Notes: generated by a model not told the origin, from the letters alone. Numbered from the stretch's first letter, positions 22,764 through 32,161 are shown. The stretch: 41,900 nucleotides of DNA from Candidatus Bathyarchaeum sp. (GCA_026014495.1 JAOZIF010000165.1:1-41900), one strand, 5' to 3'. Made by a program: numbers and translations.

Positions 22764-24026
22764 ATGAAAGTAAAAAGAGCAATTAACCAAGTAGCTGCAG
22801 TTGCAAAAACCGATTTTCTGGGAGTGCTCAGAAACAAAACTGCAATCTTTTTCACGTTACTCTTTCCGTTATTTTTCATAGTCATTATTGGATTCACTTT
22901 TGGTCAAAGTGGCACAACAGAAACAAGCAGTATTGTTGTAGGCGTAGTCAACCTTGATGGCGAACTGATTGCCGTAAACGCCACAAACTCAATCAATGGT
23001 ACAATCGGAGACCTGCTTGTTGAAGCATTAGAGAGCGCAAACTTCACGATTTATGGCTATGACGATTACGGCGACAGGGATACAAACGGAACAGCAGCAT
23101 ACGCTATTAGCAGAGGAGACATAGACGCAATTATGGTTATTCCAGCTAACTTCACAGAAACACTCAGCTTCCAATACACAGATAATCTGGGCGCACAAGT
23201 TGCAACACAATCCCACCTCCAGTTACATGTGGACCCAACTGACACAACAGGCGCACTAATAACGCAGCAAAGCATTCTTGGTTTTACCTCTGCATTCGTG
23301 AAACAGTACCAACAAGTTGCCATACAACAGGTTCCAGCAGACATGCAATCATACATACAAGTTCTCGCTGACCCAATCACAGTTTTAGTCAGTGATGCAG
23401 AAGTTACAGAAGAAGAACTGCAATGGATAGACTATATGGTTCCGGGCACACTGGGACTTGTCCTTCTTTGGAGCGGACTAAATCATGCCTCTATGACAAT
23501 CGCAACAGAACGCACCAAAGGAACGTTCCAAAGAATGATTATTGCTCCCGTCTCTCCCACAATTGTGCTGCTTGGAAAATTTATCTCAAACTTGACTCTA
23601 GTTTACATGTCTGGCTTTGTCATGCTTGTTAGCGGAGTACTGCTGTTTCAAGTGAACCTGTACTGGAACATCCCCGTAATCATCTTGGCAATGTTCTTGG
23701 GCTCGCTATCCGCTATTGGAATTGGGTTAATAATCTCTTCCGTCACAAAGAACGAAGAAGCAGCCAACTCAATCGCAGTAATAATCAGTGTTCCACTGCA
23801 GTTCTTTATCGGAGCATTCTTTCCACTTACAATGATGCCAGAAGCAGCTCAAGTATTCGGCGAAGCTTTGCCCTTCACAAAACTTGTCAACATCATGAAG
23901 GACGTAATGACCAGAAACTTACCCTTTGATGCAGTGATTCCAGAACTATTGTACCTAACCGTTTCAGGCATAATCCTGTTTAGCTTAGGAACAATCGCAT
24001 ACCGAATAGCGCTAAAGAGGCTCTAG
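22764..24026 (+). CDS. ABC-2-type transporter permease
   Basis: The 420-residue protein has an N-terminal membrane helix (about 30-48), a large extracellular domain (about 55-220, rich in N, T and D) and five C-terminal membrane helices. The motif TIATERTKGTFQRMIIAPVSP, just after the second helix, is characteristic of ABC2_membrane_3-type permeases. It follows its ATPase in the same operon. The substrate is unknown; drugs or lipids are usual for this type. Confidence 0.9.
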   Translation: MKVKRAINQVAAVAKTDFLGVLRNKTAIFFTLLFPLFFIVIIGFTFGQSGTTETSSIVVGVVNLDGELIAVNATNSINGTIGDLLVEALESANFTIYGYDDYGDRDTNGTAAYAISRGDIDAIMVIPANFTETLSFQYTDNLGAQVATQSHLQLHVDPTDTTGALITQQSILGFTSAFVKQYQQVAIQQVPADMQSYIQVLADPITVLVSDAEVTEEELQWIDYMVPGTLGLVLLWSGLNHASMTIATERTKGTFQRMIIAPVSPTIVLLGKFISNLTLVYMSGFVMLVSGVLLFQVNLYWNIPVIILAMFLGSLSAIGIGLIISSVTKNEEAANSIAVIISVPLQFFIGAFFPLTMMPEAAQVFGEALPFTKLVNIMKDVMTRNLPFDAVIPELLYLTVSGIILFSLGTIAYRIALKRL

Positions 24027-24079
24027 GTAACACAGCACATTTATTAGATTAGCCACCAATTGTTTAGTAGGTAAGTTGT

Positions 24080-24313
24080 ATGGCAAAATCAATCAAAGAA
24101 CAGGTAGCACAATGCATCGAAGAAGTTAGACCACAACTGCAAGCTGACGGCGGAGACATAGAACTTGTAGACGTAGAAAATGGCATCGCAAAAGTTAAAC
24201 TGAAAGGCGCATGTAACGGCTGTCCAATGTCCGCGATGACCTTACAGTGGGGCGTAGTAAGCTGCATAAAAAAGCGAGTACCTGAAATCAAGAACGTTGA
24301 AGTAGTTCAATAA
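24080..24313 (+). CDS. Nfu-type Fe-S scaffold protein (NifU C-terminal domain)
   Basis: The 77-residue protein matches the NifU C-terminal domain: QVAQCIEEVRPQLQADGGDIELVDV near the start and KLKGACNGCPMSAMTL with the C-x-x-C pair that binds a 4Fe-4S cluster. Such stand-alone Nfu proteins deliver clusters to client enzymes. It follows the ABC permease by 53 bases and may share its transcript, although the functions seem unrelated. Anaerobe-type iron-sulfur proteins elsewhere in the window would be clients. Confidence 0.9.
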   Translation: MAKSIKEQVAQCIEEVRPQLQADGGDIELVDVENGIAKVKLKGACNGCPMSAMTLQWGVVSCIKKRVPEIKNVEVVQ

Positions 24314-24495
24314 CACGGTGCAAGTTACAGCCATCTGAATAAAAAATAATCGATGTTTTTAGATTAACACATATCCGTTGACTGTTACATATTCAGAATC
24401 TGTGTCATCAAATACACCAATCAAGACACACAATTCACAAAACATTATACACTAAACGGCTAAAGGGCTAAAATCTAGCGAGGTAAAATTTAGAT

Positions 24496-26217
24496 TTGAA
24501 GCTGCATAAAAAGACACTTGTCCTTTTAGGCGTAACATTCACAACTTTGATTATAATACAATATGCTGCGTCACAACTGGTTTTCTTAAACAGTTTCGCC
24601 ACACTTGAACAACAAGATACAACTCAGAACGTTGAACGCGCAATTAACGCCCTAAATGCTGACGTGAATAATCTAGATGCCTTTGTTTACGATTGGGCGG
24701 CATGGGATGATACATACAGTTTCATCCAAGATATAAATGAACAATATATCGAGTCGAACCTCGTTGATGAAACATTCATCGGTTCAGAACTCAATCTCAT
24801 GGTATACGTTAATTCTTCAGGTGAAATCGTTTACAGTAAAGCCTTTGACCTTGAGAACGAAGAAGAAACAGCTGTTCCAGAAAGTATTCAGCAATACCTC
24901 ACAACCAACACGGCGCTGTTACAACACAGTAAAACAGACAGCACTGTGAAAGGACTTTTGCTTCTTCCTGAAAATCCAATTATACTTGTTTCAAGACCCA
25001 TAATAACAAGCACAGATGAAGGCCCAATTCTTGGTTCACTAATTATGGGATACTATCTAGATTCCACCAAAATCAATGAATTAGCCAAGACAACCCAGTT
25101 ATCAATTGAAATTCAGCAACTTGACTCACAAGTAACCGCTGATGTTCAGGAAGCAATAGCATCTATAACAGATGAAGAACCGATTTTCATAAAGCCCATA
25201 AATTCTGAACATGTTGCAGGGTACACCATAATTAAGGATATTAATGGTGAAGCAGGTCTAGCGCTGAAAGTAGAGTTGCCCAGAAACATCTACCAGCAAG
25301 GCCAAAGCACCAGCATCTACTTTATGATTATAGTATTAACCACAAGCATAATCGTTACGGCAGTAAGTATGATAGGTTTAGCAAAAGGCGTGCTGTCAAG
25401 ACTAACCCAATTGAGCACAAGCGTCAAAGGCATAAGTTCACAGCAGAACCCTGCGAAGCGCGTAACAGTAACAGGAAAAAATGATGAAATAACAGATCTT
25501 GCTGACGAAATCAACCGAATGCTTGCAACCTTAGAGCAGTCTCAGGATAAACTACAAATCACCAATGAAAAGCTGAGTGTTGTTGGCAAATTAACTAGAC
25601 ATGACATTCGAAACAAGCTTTCTGTCATTGTAAATTACGTGTATCTGGCTAAACAAAAAGTAGCAGGCAACTCTGATGTCACAGCCCATTTGGATAACAT
25701 TGATTCAACCATTGACCAACTTGAAAGCATCCTTAATTTCTCAAAAACATATGAAGCAGTGGGCGTGGAAGAGCCTTCATACATAGAAGTAAAAGGGTTT
25801 GTTCAAGAAATAGTCATGTTTCTTGGATTAAGTAATATAAAATTCGTGAATGAACTCGACGGCTTAACATTATTGGCTGATTCTCTGTTGCGACAAATCT
25901 TCTTCAACTTGATTAACGACACTTTGAAGAACGAAGAAAAAGTAAACCAAATCCGAGTTTACTACGAAACGGGAAAAGATGAACTAAAACTGATTTATGA
26001 GGATAATAGCAGTGGAGTACCAGAAAATGAAAAAGAGCTAATCTTTAACGAAACATACGGAAAAGACACAGGCTACGCTTTATATCTTACAAGAAAAATC
26101 TGTGAAGCCTACGGATGGTCAATCCAAGAAACAGGCAAACATGGAAAAGGCGTCAAATTCGTTATTACAATACCTAAAATAAACAAAAATAAGAAACAAA
26201 ATTACCATATAAAGTAA
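24496..26217 (+). CDS. Membrane sensor histidine kinase with CHASE4-like domain
   Basis: The 573-residue protein has a first membrane helix (8-30), an extracellular sensor (about 35-265) with VYDWAAWDDTYSFI, typical of CHASE4, and a second helix (about 274-296). A HAMP linker, a coiled region and a kinase part follow. The phospho-acceptor is H369 in RHDIRNKLSVI. The ATPase has an N-box-like FFNLINDTLKNEE and a G1 box DNSSGVP in place of the usual D-x-G-x-G, so binding may be unusual. The start is TTG 24496 with GAGGT upstream. No response regulator lies nearby. Confidence 0.85.
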   Translation: MKLHKKTLVLLGVTFTTLIIIQYAASQLVFLNSFATLEQQDTTQNVERAINALNADVNNLDAFVYDWAAWDDTYSFIQDINEQYIESNLVDETFIGSELNLMVYVNSSGEIVYSKAFDLENEEETAVPESIQQYLTTNTALLQHSKTDSTVKGLLLLPENPIILVSRPIITSTDEGPILGSLIMGYYLDSTKINELAKTTQLSIEIQQLDSQVTADVQEAIASITDEEPIFIKPINSEHVAGYTIIKDINGEAGLALKVELPRNIYQQGQSTSIYFMIIVLTTSIIVTAVSMIGLAKGVLSRLTQLSTSVKGISSQQNPAKRVTVTGKNDEITDLADEINRMLATLEQSQDKLQITNEKLSVVGKLTRHDIRNKLSVIVNYVYLAKQKVAGNSDVTAHLDNIDSTIDQLESILNFSKTYEAVGVEEPSYIEVKGFVQEIVMFLGLSNIKFVNELDGLTLLADSLLRQIFFNLINDTLKNEEKVNQIRVYYETGKDELKLIYEDNSSGVPENEKELIFNETYGKDTGYALYLTRKICEAYGWSIQETGKHGKGVKFVITIPKINKNKKQNYHIK

Positions 26218-26233
26218 CCAGCCGACACGAAGA

Positions 26234-26575
26234 TTACGACCTAATCATTATCAAAAGCATCTTGAACCGTTTAGTTGCCTTCAACGCATGGGGCTTGTTT
26301 GCAGGCATTACCACCATTTCTCCAGTCTTCAACTGAGCAGAACTACCAGATATTGTCACTTCAACTTCACCATCCAAACTATAAACCAATGCATCAAAGG
26401 GCGCCGTGTGCTCACTAAGTCCTTGCCCTTCATCAAATGCAAACAAAGTTACAGTTCCAGCTTCTTTGTCAACTATTGTTCGACTAACCACAGAGCCTTC
26501 TTGATAATCAATCAAAGATGCAAGTTTTGTTGGGTGGTCAAAAACAGTCTCAGTTCCTGTTTTGTTTTCTTTCAC
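26234..26575 (-). CDS. Cupin-domain protein
   Basis: The 113-residue protein is a single cupin barrel: LFAFDEGQGLSEHTAPFDALVYSLDGEVEV and then LKTGEMVVMPANKPHAL. Metal ligands H and E are recognisable (SEHTAPFD; KPHAL), and the fold would bind one metal. It is the last gene of an operon with an ArsR-type regulator and hybrid cluster protein, so a role in redox or nitrosative stress is likely. The actual substrate is unknown. Confidence 0.85.
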   Translation of the reverse strand: MKENKTGTETVFDHPTKLASLIDYQEGSVVSRTIVDKEAGTVTLFAFDEGQGLSEHTAPFDALVYSLDGEVEVTISGSSAQLKTGEMVVMPANKPHALKATKRFKMLLIMIRS

Positions 26576-26611
26576 TATTGTTTCACCTCGTTGCCAGTGA
26601 ATTTCAAATGG

Positions 26612-26932
26612 TTAGCCTTCTTTTAGGTGGCACTTTCCACCTGTTGGACAGAATTTTTCAGCATGATTCTCAACGGTTTTGAACAGTGCTCCAACAGTTT
26701 CTTTGTTAACAGAGTAGATGCGCTTTTTTCCGTCCCGTTTGATGTAAACAAAGTTGCATTCAAGAAGAGGTTTAAGGTTATGCGAAACCATGCTCTGCTC
26801 TTGTCCAATGGATTCGGCGAGCTCGTTTACGCTCATTGGTTGATTCATCAACTGCTCAAGTATAGATAACCGTGCAGGATTTGCCAGATTCACAAAGAAC
26901 CTGTAGCATGTTTCGCTTAACCCCTTTTTCAT
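26612..26932 (-). CDS. ArsR-family regulator with C-terminal cysteines
   Basis: The 106-residue winged helix (SILEQLMNQPMSVNELAESI, then GQEQSMVSHNLKPLLECNFV) is of the ArsR/SmtB type. The end reads EKFCPTGGKCHLKEG, with C-x5-C plus histidine. Together with a cysteine in the DNA-recognition part (LLECNF), this could form a metal, iron-sulfur or thiol sensor. It lies between hcp and the cupin gene on the same strand, 19 bases after hcp. It probably senses nitrosative or redox stress and controls this operon. Confidence 0.85.
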   Translation of the reverse strand: MKKGLSETCYRFFVNLANPARLSILEQLMNQPMSVNELAESIGQEQSMVSHNLKPLLECNFVYIKRDGKKRIYSVNKETVGALFKTVENHAEKFCPTGGKCHLKEG

Positions 26933-26951
26933 AGTTAATCCAACGCTGTTT

Positions 26952-28592
26952 TTAGGCGAGTATTGCTTTAAGGTCTTTCTCTGCTGTGGTTATAGGCATG
27001 ATATTGAAGTTTTTCACCAAGACATCAAGTACATTAGGTGATACAAAGGCAGGCAAACTTGGTCCCAAACGAATATCCTTTATTCCCAAATACAGCAGAG
27101 TCAATAGTATAGCTACAGCTTTTTGTTCATACCAAGAAAGCACCAATGACAAAGGAAGCTCGTTCACGCCAACTCCAAACACGTCCGCCAACGCCACAGC
27201 CACTTTTATCGCAGAGTACGCATCGTTACATTGTCCCACATCAAGAAGTCTAGGTAATCCTCCGAGGGTGCCCAAGTCTTTGTCAAAGAACCTGAATTTT
27301 CCACACGCTAAAGTAAGAACAATTGTGTCTGCTGGAGCTTTTTCAACCAGTTCGGTGTAGTAGTTTCTTCCGGGCTTTGCTCCGTCACAGCCTCCAACCA
27401 ACAGTATGTGTCTAAGATTCTTGTTTTTTACCGCCTCAACAACCTTGTCTGCAACACCCAAGATTGTGTTTCGGGCGAACCCAACCATCACACTTTTTCC
27501 ATCTGTGTCTTCGGGGAATCCCTGTAGCTCCAACGCTCTTTCTATTACTGGAGTGAAATCTTTGTCAGCAATATGGGGTACGCCTGTCCAGCCAACAAGA
27601 CCAGTAGTGAAAATGTTTTTGGTATAATTGTCTAGGGGACGTTGGATACAGTTTGTGGTCATCAGGATTGCTCCAGGAAACGCTTTGGATTCTTTTTGCT
27701 GATTTTGCCATGCAGTTCCGTAGTGACCATAAAAGTGGGGGTACTTTTTTAGTTCAGGGTAACCGTGGGCGGGAAGCATTTCTCCGTGCGTGTAAACGTT
27801 GATTCCTTTGCCTGCACTCTGTTTGAGTATGATTTCTAAATCTTTGAGGTCATGTCCAGAAACAAGAATAGCTTTGCCCTTTTTTGCACCCAAGGGAACT
27901 TTGGTCGGCACTGGATGACCATACGTTCCAGTGTTTGCAGCGTCTAGAAGTTCCATTGCACGTAAGTTTATTTCGCCACATTTGAGAACCATCCTGACAA
28001 GGTCGTTTACAGTAAGGGATTTGTCAAGAGTTGCTGCGAGTGCCTCATGTATGAATGAAAATACTTTGGTGTCTTTTTGTCCTAGAATGTATGCGTGGTC
28101 TGCGTATGCGGCAACGCCCTTGATTCCGTAGATTAGAAGTTGCTGAAGAGAATGAACGTCAGGGTCTAGGCTTGGGTCTGATTTTACGCCTACCAGTTTG
28201 CCCTGTTCTACTAGTTCGTTAACCGTGTTTTTTGGGACAAAAGTTACGGGGTCAGAAAGTACTATTGTTGCTCCTGCAGTTTCAGCCTTTTTTCGTAGTG
28301 AGTCTCGATGGTGTGCAGCTTTTTTGATTAGGCTTACGAATCTGTCGGGGTCAAAGTTTACGTTTGTGAGTGTTGAGAATAACGCTTTACATGTGAACAT
28401 GTCTGTTTCTTCGTCTGCTATTTTGTGTTTTCTGGCTTGTGTGGCTACTTGTGAGAGCCCTTTTAGTGTGTATATTAACAGGTCTTGTAGTGCTGCTACG
28501 TCTGGGCTTTTTCCACAGATGCCAAATTGTGTGCATCCTTTTTCGTTGGCGGTTTGTTCGCATTGGAAACAGAACATTTGTTTTTCGCTCAT
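26952..28592 (-). CDS. hcp: Hybrid cluster protein (hydroxylamine/NO reductase)
   Basis: The 546-residue protein carries the N-terminal cluster ligands C8-x2-C11-x8-C20-x5-C26 (MFCFQCEQTANEKGC), as in strict-anaerobe (class I) forms. The hybrid Fe-S-O cluster ligands are spread through the second half (GHDLKDLE; TNCIQRP; VGGCDGAKPGRNYYTELV; LACGKFRF). Hcp reduces hydroxylamine or nitric oxide in the cytoplasm. It starts an operon with arsR and a cupin gene. Repeated TTTCATAT sites and a TATA box lie upstream. The length and motifs look intact. Confidence 0.93.
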   Translation of the reverse strand: MSEKQMFCFQCEQTANEKGCTQFGICGKSPDVAALQDLLIYTLKGLSQVATQARKHKIADEETDMFTCKALFSTLTNVNFDPDRFVSLIKKAAHHRDSLRKKAETAGATIVLSDPVTFVPKNTVNELVEQGKLVGVKSDPSLDPDVHSLQQLLIYGIKGVAAYADHAYILGQKDTKVFSFIHEALAATLDKSLTVNDLVRMVLKCGEINLRAMELLDAANTGTYGHPVPTKVPLGAKKGKAILVSGHDLKDLEIILKQSAGKGINVYTHGEMLPAHGYPELKKYPHFYGHYGTAWQNQQKESKAFPGAILMTTNCIQRPLDNYTKNIFTTGLVGWTGVPHIADKDFTPVIERALELQGFPEDTDGKSVMVGFARNTILGVADKVVEAVKNKNLRHILLVGGCDGAKPGRNYYTELVEKAPADTIVLTLACGKFRFFDKDLGTLGGLPRLLDVGQCNDAYSAIKVAVALADVFGVGVNELPLSLVLSWYEQKAVAILLTLLYLGIKDIRLGPSLPAFVSPNVLDVLVKNFNIMPITTAEKDLKAILA

Positions 28593-28608
28593 ATTATCTC
28601 ATCCACAA

Positions 28609-28650
28609 CATATAATGAATTAATTTTCATATGTGTTATCTTTCATATAA
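28609..28650. promoter_or_regulatory. Promoter and repeated sites upstream of hcp
   Basis: On the minus strand, TTATAT (near 28644-28650) resembles a TATA box. TTTCATAT occurs at 28625-28632 and 28641-28648, and an inverted CATATAATGAA lies at 28609-28619. The arrangement suits binding of the ArsR-type regulator encoded in the operon. Confidence 0.45.
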
Positions 28651-28742
28651 GCTGTTCGGTCAACAAAACAAACAGCAAAAACAGTACATAAAACAAAACA
28701 CCAATCACACCACGAAAACAAAACACACTAAACTATACACAA

Positions 28743-30509
28743 CTACAAGTAAGCTTCCGAAGCGTACCTTCGCATCATCCTGTGACTGTTAAAATAGTAC
28801 GCAACCTTCCCAATCGAATTCTCCATCAACTGAATCCAATCATCCCTGTTCCGATAAAACGTCGGAATAATCAGATACTCCAGCTTGTCATACAACTGAG
28901 TAACCTCACGTCGCCTTCGCTCAGCCTCTTCTAAGTTTTCTTTCGGCGAAGGACCAATAGCCCAACCAGTGACACCCTCAATACAGCCCTCAACCCACCA
29001 GCCATCCAAAACACTAAAATTAATCACCCCATTATGCGCCGCCTTCATACCGCTTGTGCCCGAAGCCTCAAACGGCGGAATAGGAGTATTCAACCACACA
29101 TCCACACCAGAAGTGAGCTTAGCCGCCATGTCAAGACCATAATTTTCCAAGTATACAACATTCATTACGTCATTTAGTTTTTCTTTCATTTCATGAATCT
29201 CTTCGATTAACCGCTTCCCCATCCAGTCCCTCGGATGAGCTTTGCCCGCAAAAACCACCTGCAGCTTACCCACATTATTGATTTCTTCAAGGCGCTTCAA
29301 GTTTGAAAACAACAAAGTAGCTCTTTTGTACCCAGTAAAGCGGCGCGCAAAACCCAACGTAAGCACATTAGGGTCAAGCTGGATACCCGACTGTTCACGA
29401 ACATAACGAATAAGATTTGCCCTCGCTTCCATGTGGGCGCGCCAAACTTCTTCATCAGGAATTGTGTCAACGCGGACAAGCAACTCAGGCTCGTTTGCCC
29501 ATCCGGGTAAATACTTGTCATAAAGCCTCCTAAAACACTCACAAGTCCACGTAAAAGAGTGAACACCATTAGTTATAGCCGAGATGTTGTAGCCCGGAAA
29601 CAGTGTTAAAGAAAACTCTTTGTGCCGTTTTGCTACTCCATTCACATACTTGCTGGTGTTTAGTGCCAGACGGGTTAGATTTAGTTGGTCTTCTCCGCCA
29701 AGCGCCTTCATTGTTTCAAGAGGAATAATGTCACCCAACAAATCTTGGACAACACTGTATGAGAACTTGTCGTGACCCGCCTCCACTGGAGTATGAGTTG
29801 TAAATATGCAAAGGTCTCGTACACTGTCCAACTCTTTTCCATTTTTTGTCAACAACTCCAATGTAAGAAGACTGGAGTGTCCCTCGTTCATGTGATATTT
29901 TCCAACAGAAAACCCTGCGGCATCAAGCATTTTCACGCCGCCAATTCCCAAAACAATTTCCTGCTTAAGCCGATAGTCTCTGTCGCCGCCATACAAGAAA
30001 GAAGTGATTTCTCTATCTTCTGCAGCGTTGCCTTCAACGTCAGTGTCAAGAAACAGAACAGAAACCAATCCACCGCTGGGACTCTGGTAATCATAAAGCC
30101 AAGCTTTCACTTTGACAGGACGATTTTGTATACTCAACTCAACTTGCGTTGGCAACTCATTCATCAATGTGGAGGGCGTCCAATCGTCAGGGTGCTCAAT
30201 TTGTTTTCCATCCTTAATTTCCTGCCGCAGATATCCTTTACTGCTAACAAGAGTAACCCCCACCAACGGAATCTTAAGGTCAGCACTGGACTTGATCACA
30301 TCACCAGCCAATACACCTAAACCGCCACTATAGGTATGAATGTCATTGCTCAGCCCGATTTCCATAGAAAAATATGCGATTTTTTTCCCCCGCAAAAAAG
30401 CACGCTTACAGTATTCGCCACAGAAATAGTAGGTTCTGCCCCTCACGTCAGCCTTGAATTCGTCCTTTGGCTCAGTTAAAGGCAATCCACAAACGGGGTC
30501 TCTAATCAT
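28743..30509 (-). CDS. Alpha-glucan phosphorylase with N-terminal YHS domain
   Basis: The first 40 residues (from ATG 30509) are a YHS metal-binding domain: IRDPVCGLPL, then RGRTYYFCGEYCKRAF. From about residue 40 the protein follows the short GT35 phosphorylase family: KIAYFSMEIGL, TYSGGLGVLAGD, YHMNEGHSS, NGVHSFTW, FARRFTGYKRATLL and GTSGMKAAHNG with the PLP lysine. The enzyme releases glucose-1-phosphate from alpha-glucans. GAGAGG lies nine bases before ATG 30509, so this start is preferred to TTG 30545. It shares an operon with the GH57 gene. The YHS fusion is unusual. Confidence 0.88.
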   Translation of the reverse strand: MIRDPVCGLPLTEPKDEFKADVRGRTYYFCGEYCKRAFLRGKKIAYFSMEIGLSNDIHTYSGGLGVLAGDVIKSSADLKIPLVGVTLVSSKGYLRQEIKDGKQIEHPDDWTPSTLMNELPTQVELSIQNRPVKVKAWLYDYQSPSGGLVSVLFLDTDVEGNAAEDREITSFLYGGDRDYRLKQEIVLGIGGVKMLDAAGFSVGKYHMNEGHSSLLTLELLTKNGKELDSVRDLCIFTTHTPVEAGHDKFSYSVVQDLLGDIIPLETMKALGGEDQLNLTRLALNTSKYVNGVAKRHKEFSLTLFPGYNISAITNGVHSFTWTCECFRRLYDKYLPGWANEPELLVRVDTIPDEEVWRAHMEARANLIRYVREQSGIQLDPNVLTLGFARRFTGYKRATLLFSNLKRLEEINNVGKLQVVFAGKAHPRDWMGKRLIEEIHEMKEKLNDVMNVVYLENYGLDMAAKLTSGVDVWLNTPIPPFEASGTSGMKAAHNGVINFSVLDGWWVEGCIEGVTGWAIGPSPKENLEEAERRRREVTQLYDKLEYLIIPTFYRNRDDWIQLMENSIGKVAYYFNSHRMMRRYASEAYL

Positions 30510-30562
30510 AAACAAAAACCTCTCAACGCACACCTTGCAATACAATCATGGACATAAAATAT

Positions 30563-32161
30563 TCACTTTTTCTTCCTCTTTAAGGTTCTAGACTCTGAAG
30601 CAGTAATTTTATTCAACTGAGCTAACCTTCTTTCAACTATTCCAAGAACCTTCTTGCGCAGAGCCTCACCTTTCAACTTTCTGTTCAAACTGTTAACCGT
30701 TGCAATCTGGTCAGCCAACAGTTCATCGCCGACAACCTGACTTAGCCAGCGCTCAAAATCGCCCCTTTCCATATGAAACAAAATAGCGCTTACATCAATC
30801 ATCTTTAGCGCCGAATAAAACTCGTTTAAGCTACGAACAGTCAAACCAGAAGAACGGGCAAACTCGTAAGAGAACGTGAATCCCATCCCAGCAGGAAGCC
30901 GCCTTAGCAATCTTTTTGCCGCCAACTCGGGTTTCTCAAGTTCTAAGCGGATTCTGGCTTCAAGGTCAGAAAGAATACGAGAATAAACAGCAAAAGCTTC
31001 CACGGGGCTACCCATGGAACTAAAGTAATTGTGCACATCTCCAGGTCCGCCACCTTTTATGCTAAGATAGTACAGGTGGTCGCTCAGTTGCAGGTAACGC
31101 CACAGCCTAACCAAGTCTTTGTCGCCGATTCCCTTAACCAGCAGTTCCAGTTCCTTCAAAGAATCGTAACAGATGTTTTGAATCGGATTACCAATCCATG
31201 CGCTGGCATCTCGTTCAATGTCTGCCCACGAAACCGTGCTGTATTCATGAATATCAACTTCGCCTACTGGAGTATGCTGTTTAATAACTTCAGAAGGTGT
31301 TCTCCAATTCAGGTGATGCCACTTGTTTACTTCGTCGGGTAATGCTCTGAGGAACTCATGTATTCCACCTTCTGGCCAGTGGTGTTCCCCAAAGGTTTCA
31401 TAGTCAACAAAAACAACTATAACCTGTCCTTGGGTTCCAGCTAACCAGCGCGCATATTTTGTAGCATCCAAAGGATACTCATTCCAGCCTGTGGAGGAAA
31501 AACGAAACCCTATATCGTCAGAAAGGCGGTAATTGCGCAACAACACACGAAAATCAGAGTCTTTGGCTTTGTAAACATAGTTTGGGCTTCGCCCACGCAG
31601 AGTCTTATCGATGCCTTCAGTGACAGTGCCCTTGTAGCCTAGTTGTTCCATGGTTTTGGCGATGGCATTATTGTAGAGCAGTTCAGTGTTTTCAATAAAG
31701 GTTGGCTCATAACCAAACAGCTCTTTCATGAGTTGTCTGTGCATTTTGACTTGTTCCACAAACTCTGAACGGTCATCTCCATAAAGACTGGCCAAAGAAT
31801 GATAGTAAGTTTCTTCCATAAATTCGACGCAGCCAGTTTCGGCGAGTTGCTTGAAGGACTCAATGAGGCGGGGACTCCACAGTTGGCACTGCTCAAGAAA
31901 GACTCCTGATATGCCGTAGGTTACTTTGAACGGTTTTCCTGTGCTCTTGGTTTTGTTGATTTGCTCTAAGATTATCTGGTTTGCGGGAAGGTAGCATTTT
32001 CGTGCGGCTCTCTCGAAAACGTAACGATTAAGCCCATTATCAAAATAGAGGTCAAAAAGGTCTTTAGTTGTTAGTTTTTCTTTGAAAAGCAGGTCTGAGT
32101 GAAAGTTTCGGTTCAGCCTGAAGGGCTGGTGAACCTCAAACATTAAACAAACATCTGTCAT
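30563..32161 (-). CDS. GH57 alpha-glucan hydrolase with DUF5752-like tail
   Basis: GH57 enzymes cut or rearrange alpha-1,4-glucans. The 532-residue protein has the first motif FEVHQPFR (H11-Q12-P13), the catalytic barrel, IENTELLYNN, and the VDYETFGEHHW block (252-262), where the aspartate and histidines belong to the active site. Residues about 430-510 form a DUF5752-like domain (GFTFSYEFARSSGL, then SLNEFYSALKMIDVSAILFHM, then RGDFERWLSQVVGDELL), shared with the regulator at 17645. The phosphorylase gene follows 53 bases after the stop. A basic tail (RTLKRKKK) ends the protein. Confidence 0.88.
   Translation of the reverse strand: MTDVCLMFEVHQPFRLNRNFHSDLLFKEKLTTKDLFDLYFDNGLNRYVFERAARKCYLPANQIILEQINKTKSTGKPFKVTYGISGVFLEQCQLWSPRLIESFKQLAETGCVEFMEETYYHSLASLYGDDRSEFVEQVKMHRQLMKELFGYEPTFIENTELLYNNAIAKTMEQLGYKGTVTEGIDKTLRGRSPNYVYKAKDSDFRVLLRNYRLSDDIGFRFSSTGWNEYPLDATKYARWLAGTQGQVIVVFVDYETFGEHHWPEGGIHEFLRALPDEVNKWHHLNWRTPSEVIKQHTPVGEVDIHEYSTVSWADIERDASAWIGNPIQNICYDSLKELELLVKGIGDKDLVRLWRYLQLSDHLYYLSIKGGGPGDVHNYFSSMGSPVEAFAVYSRILSDLEARIRLELEKPELAAKRLLRRLPAGMGFTFSYEFARSSGLTVRSLNEFYSALKMIDVSAILFHMERGDFERWLSQVVGDELLADQIATVNSLNRKLKGEALRKKVLGIVERRLAQLNKITASESRTLKRKKK

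Noticed and set aside
29772-30320. 182-codon frame on the plus strand opposite the phosphorylase gene
   Set aside because: It is a shadow of a well-recognised enzyme gene and shows no family pattern.
28743-30545. Longer phosphorylase start at TTG 30545
   Set aside because: ATG 30509 has a good GAGAGG site, and the 12 extra residues add nothing recognisable.
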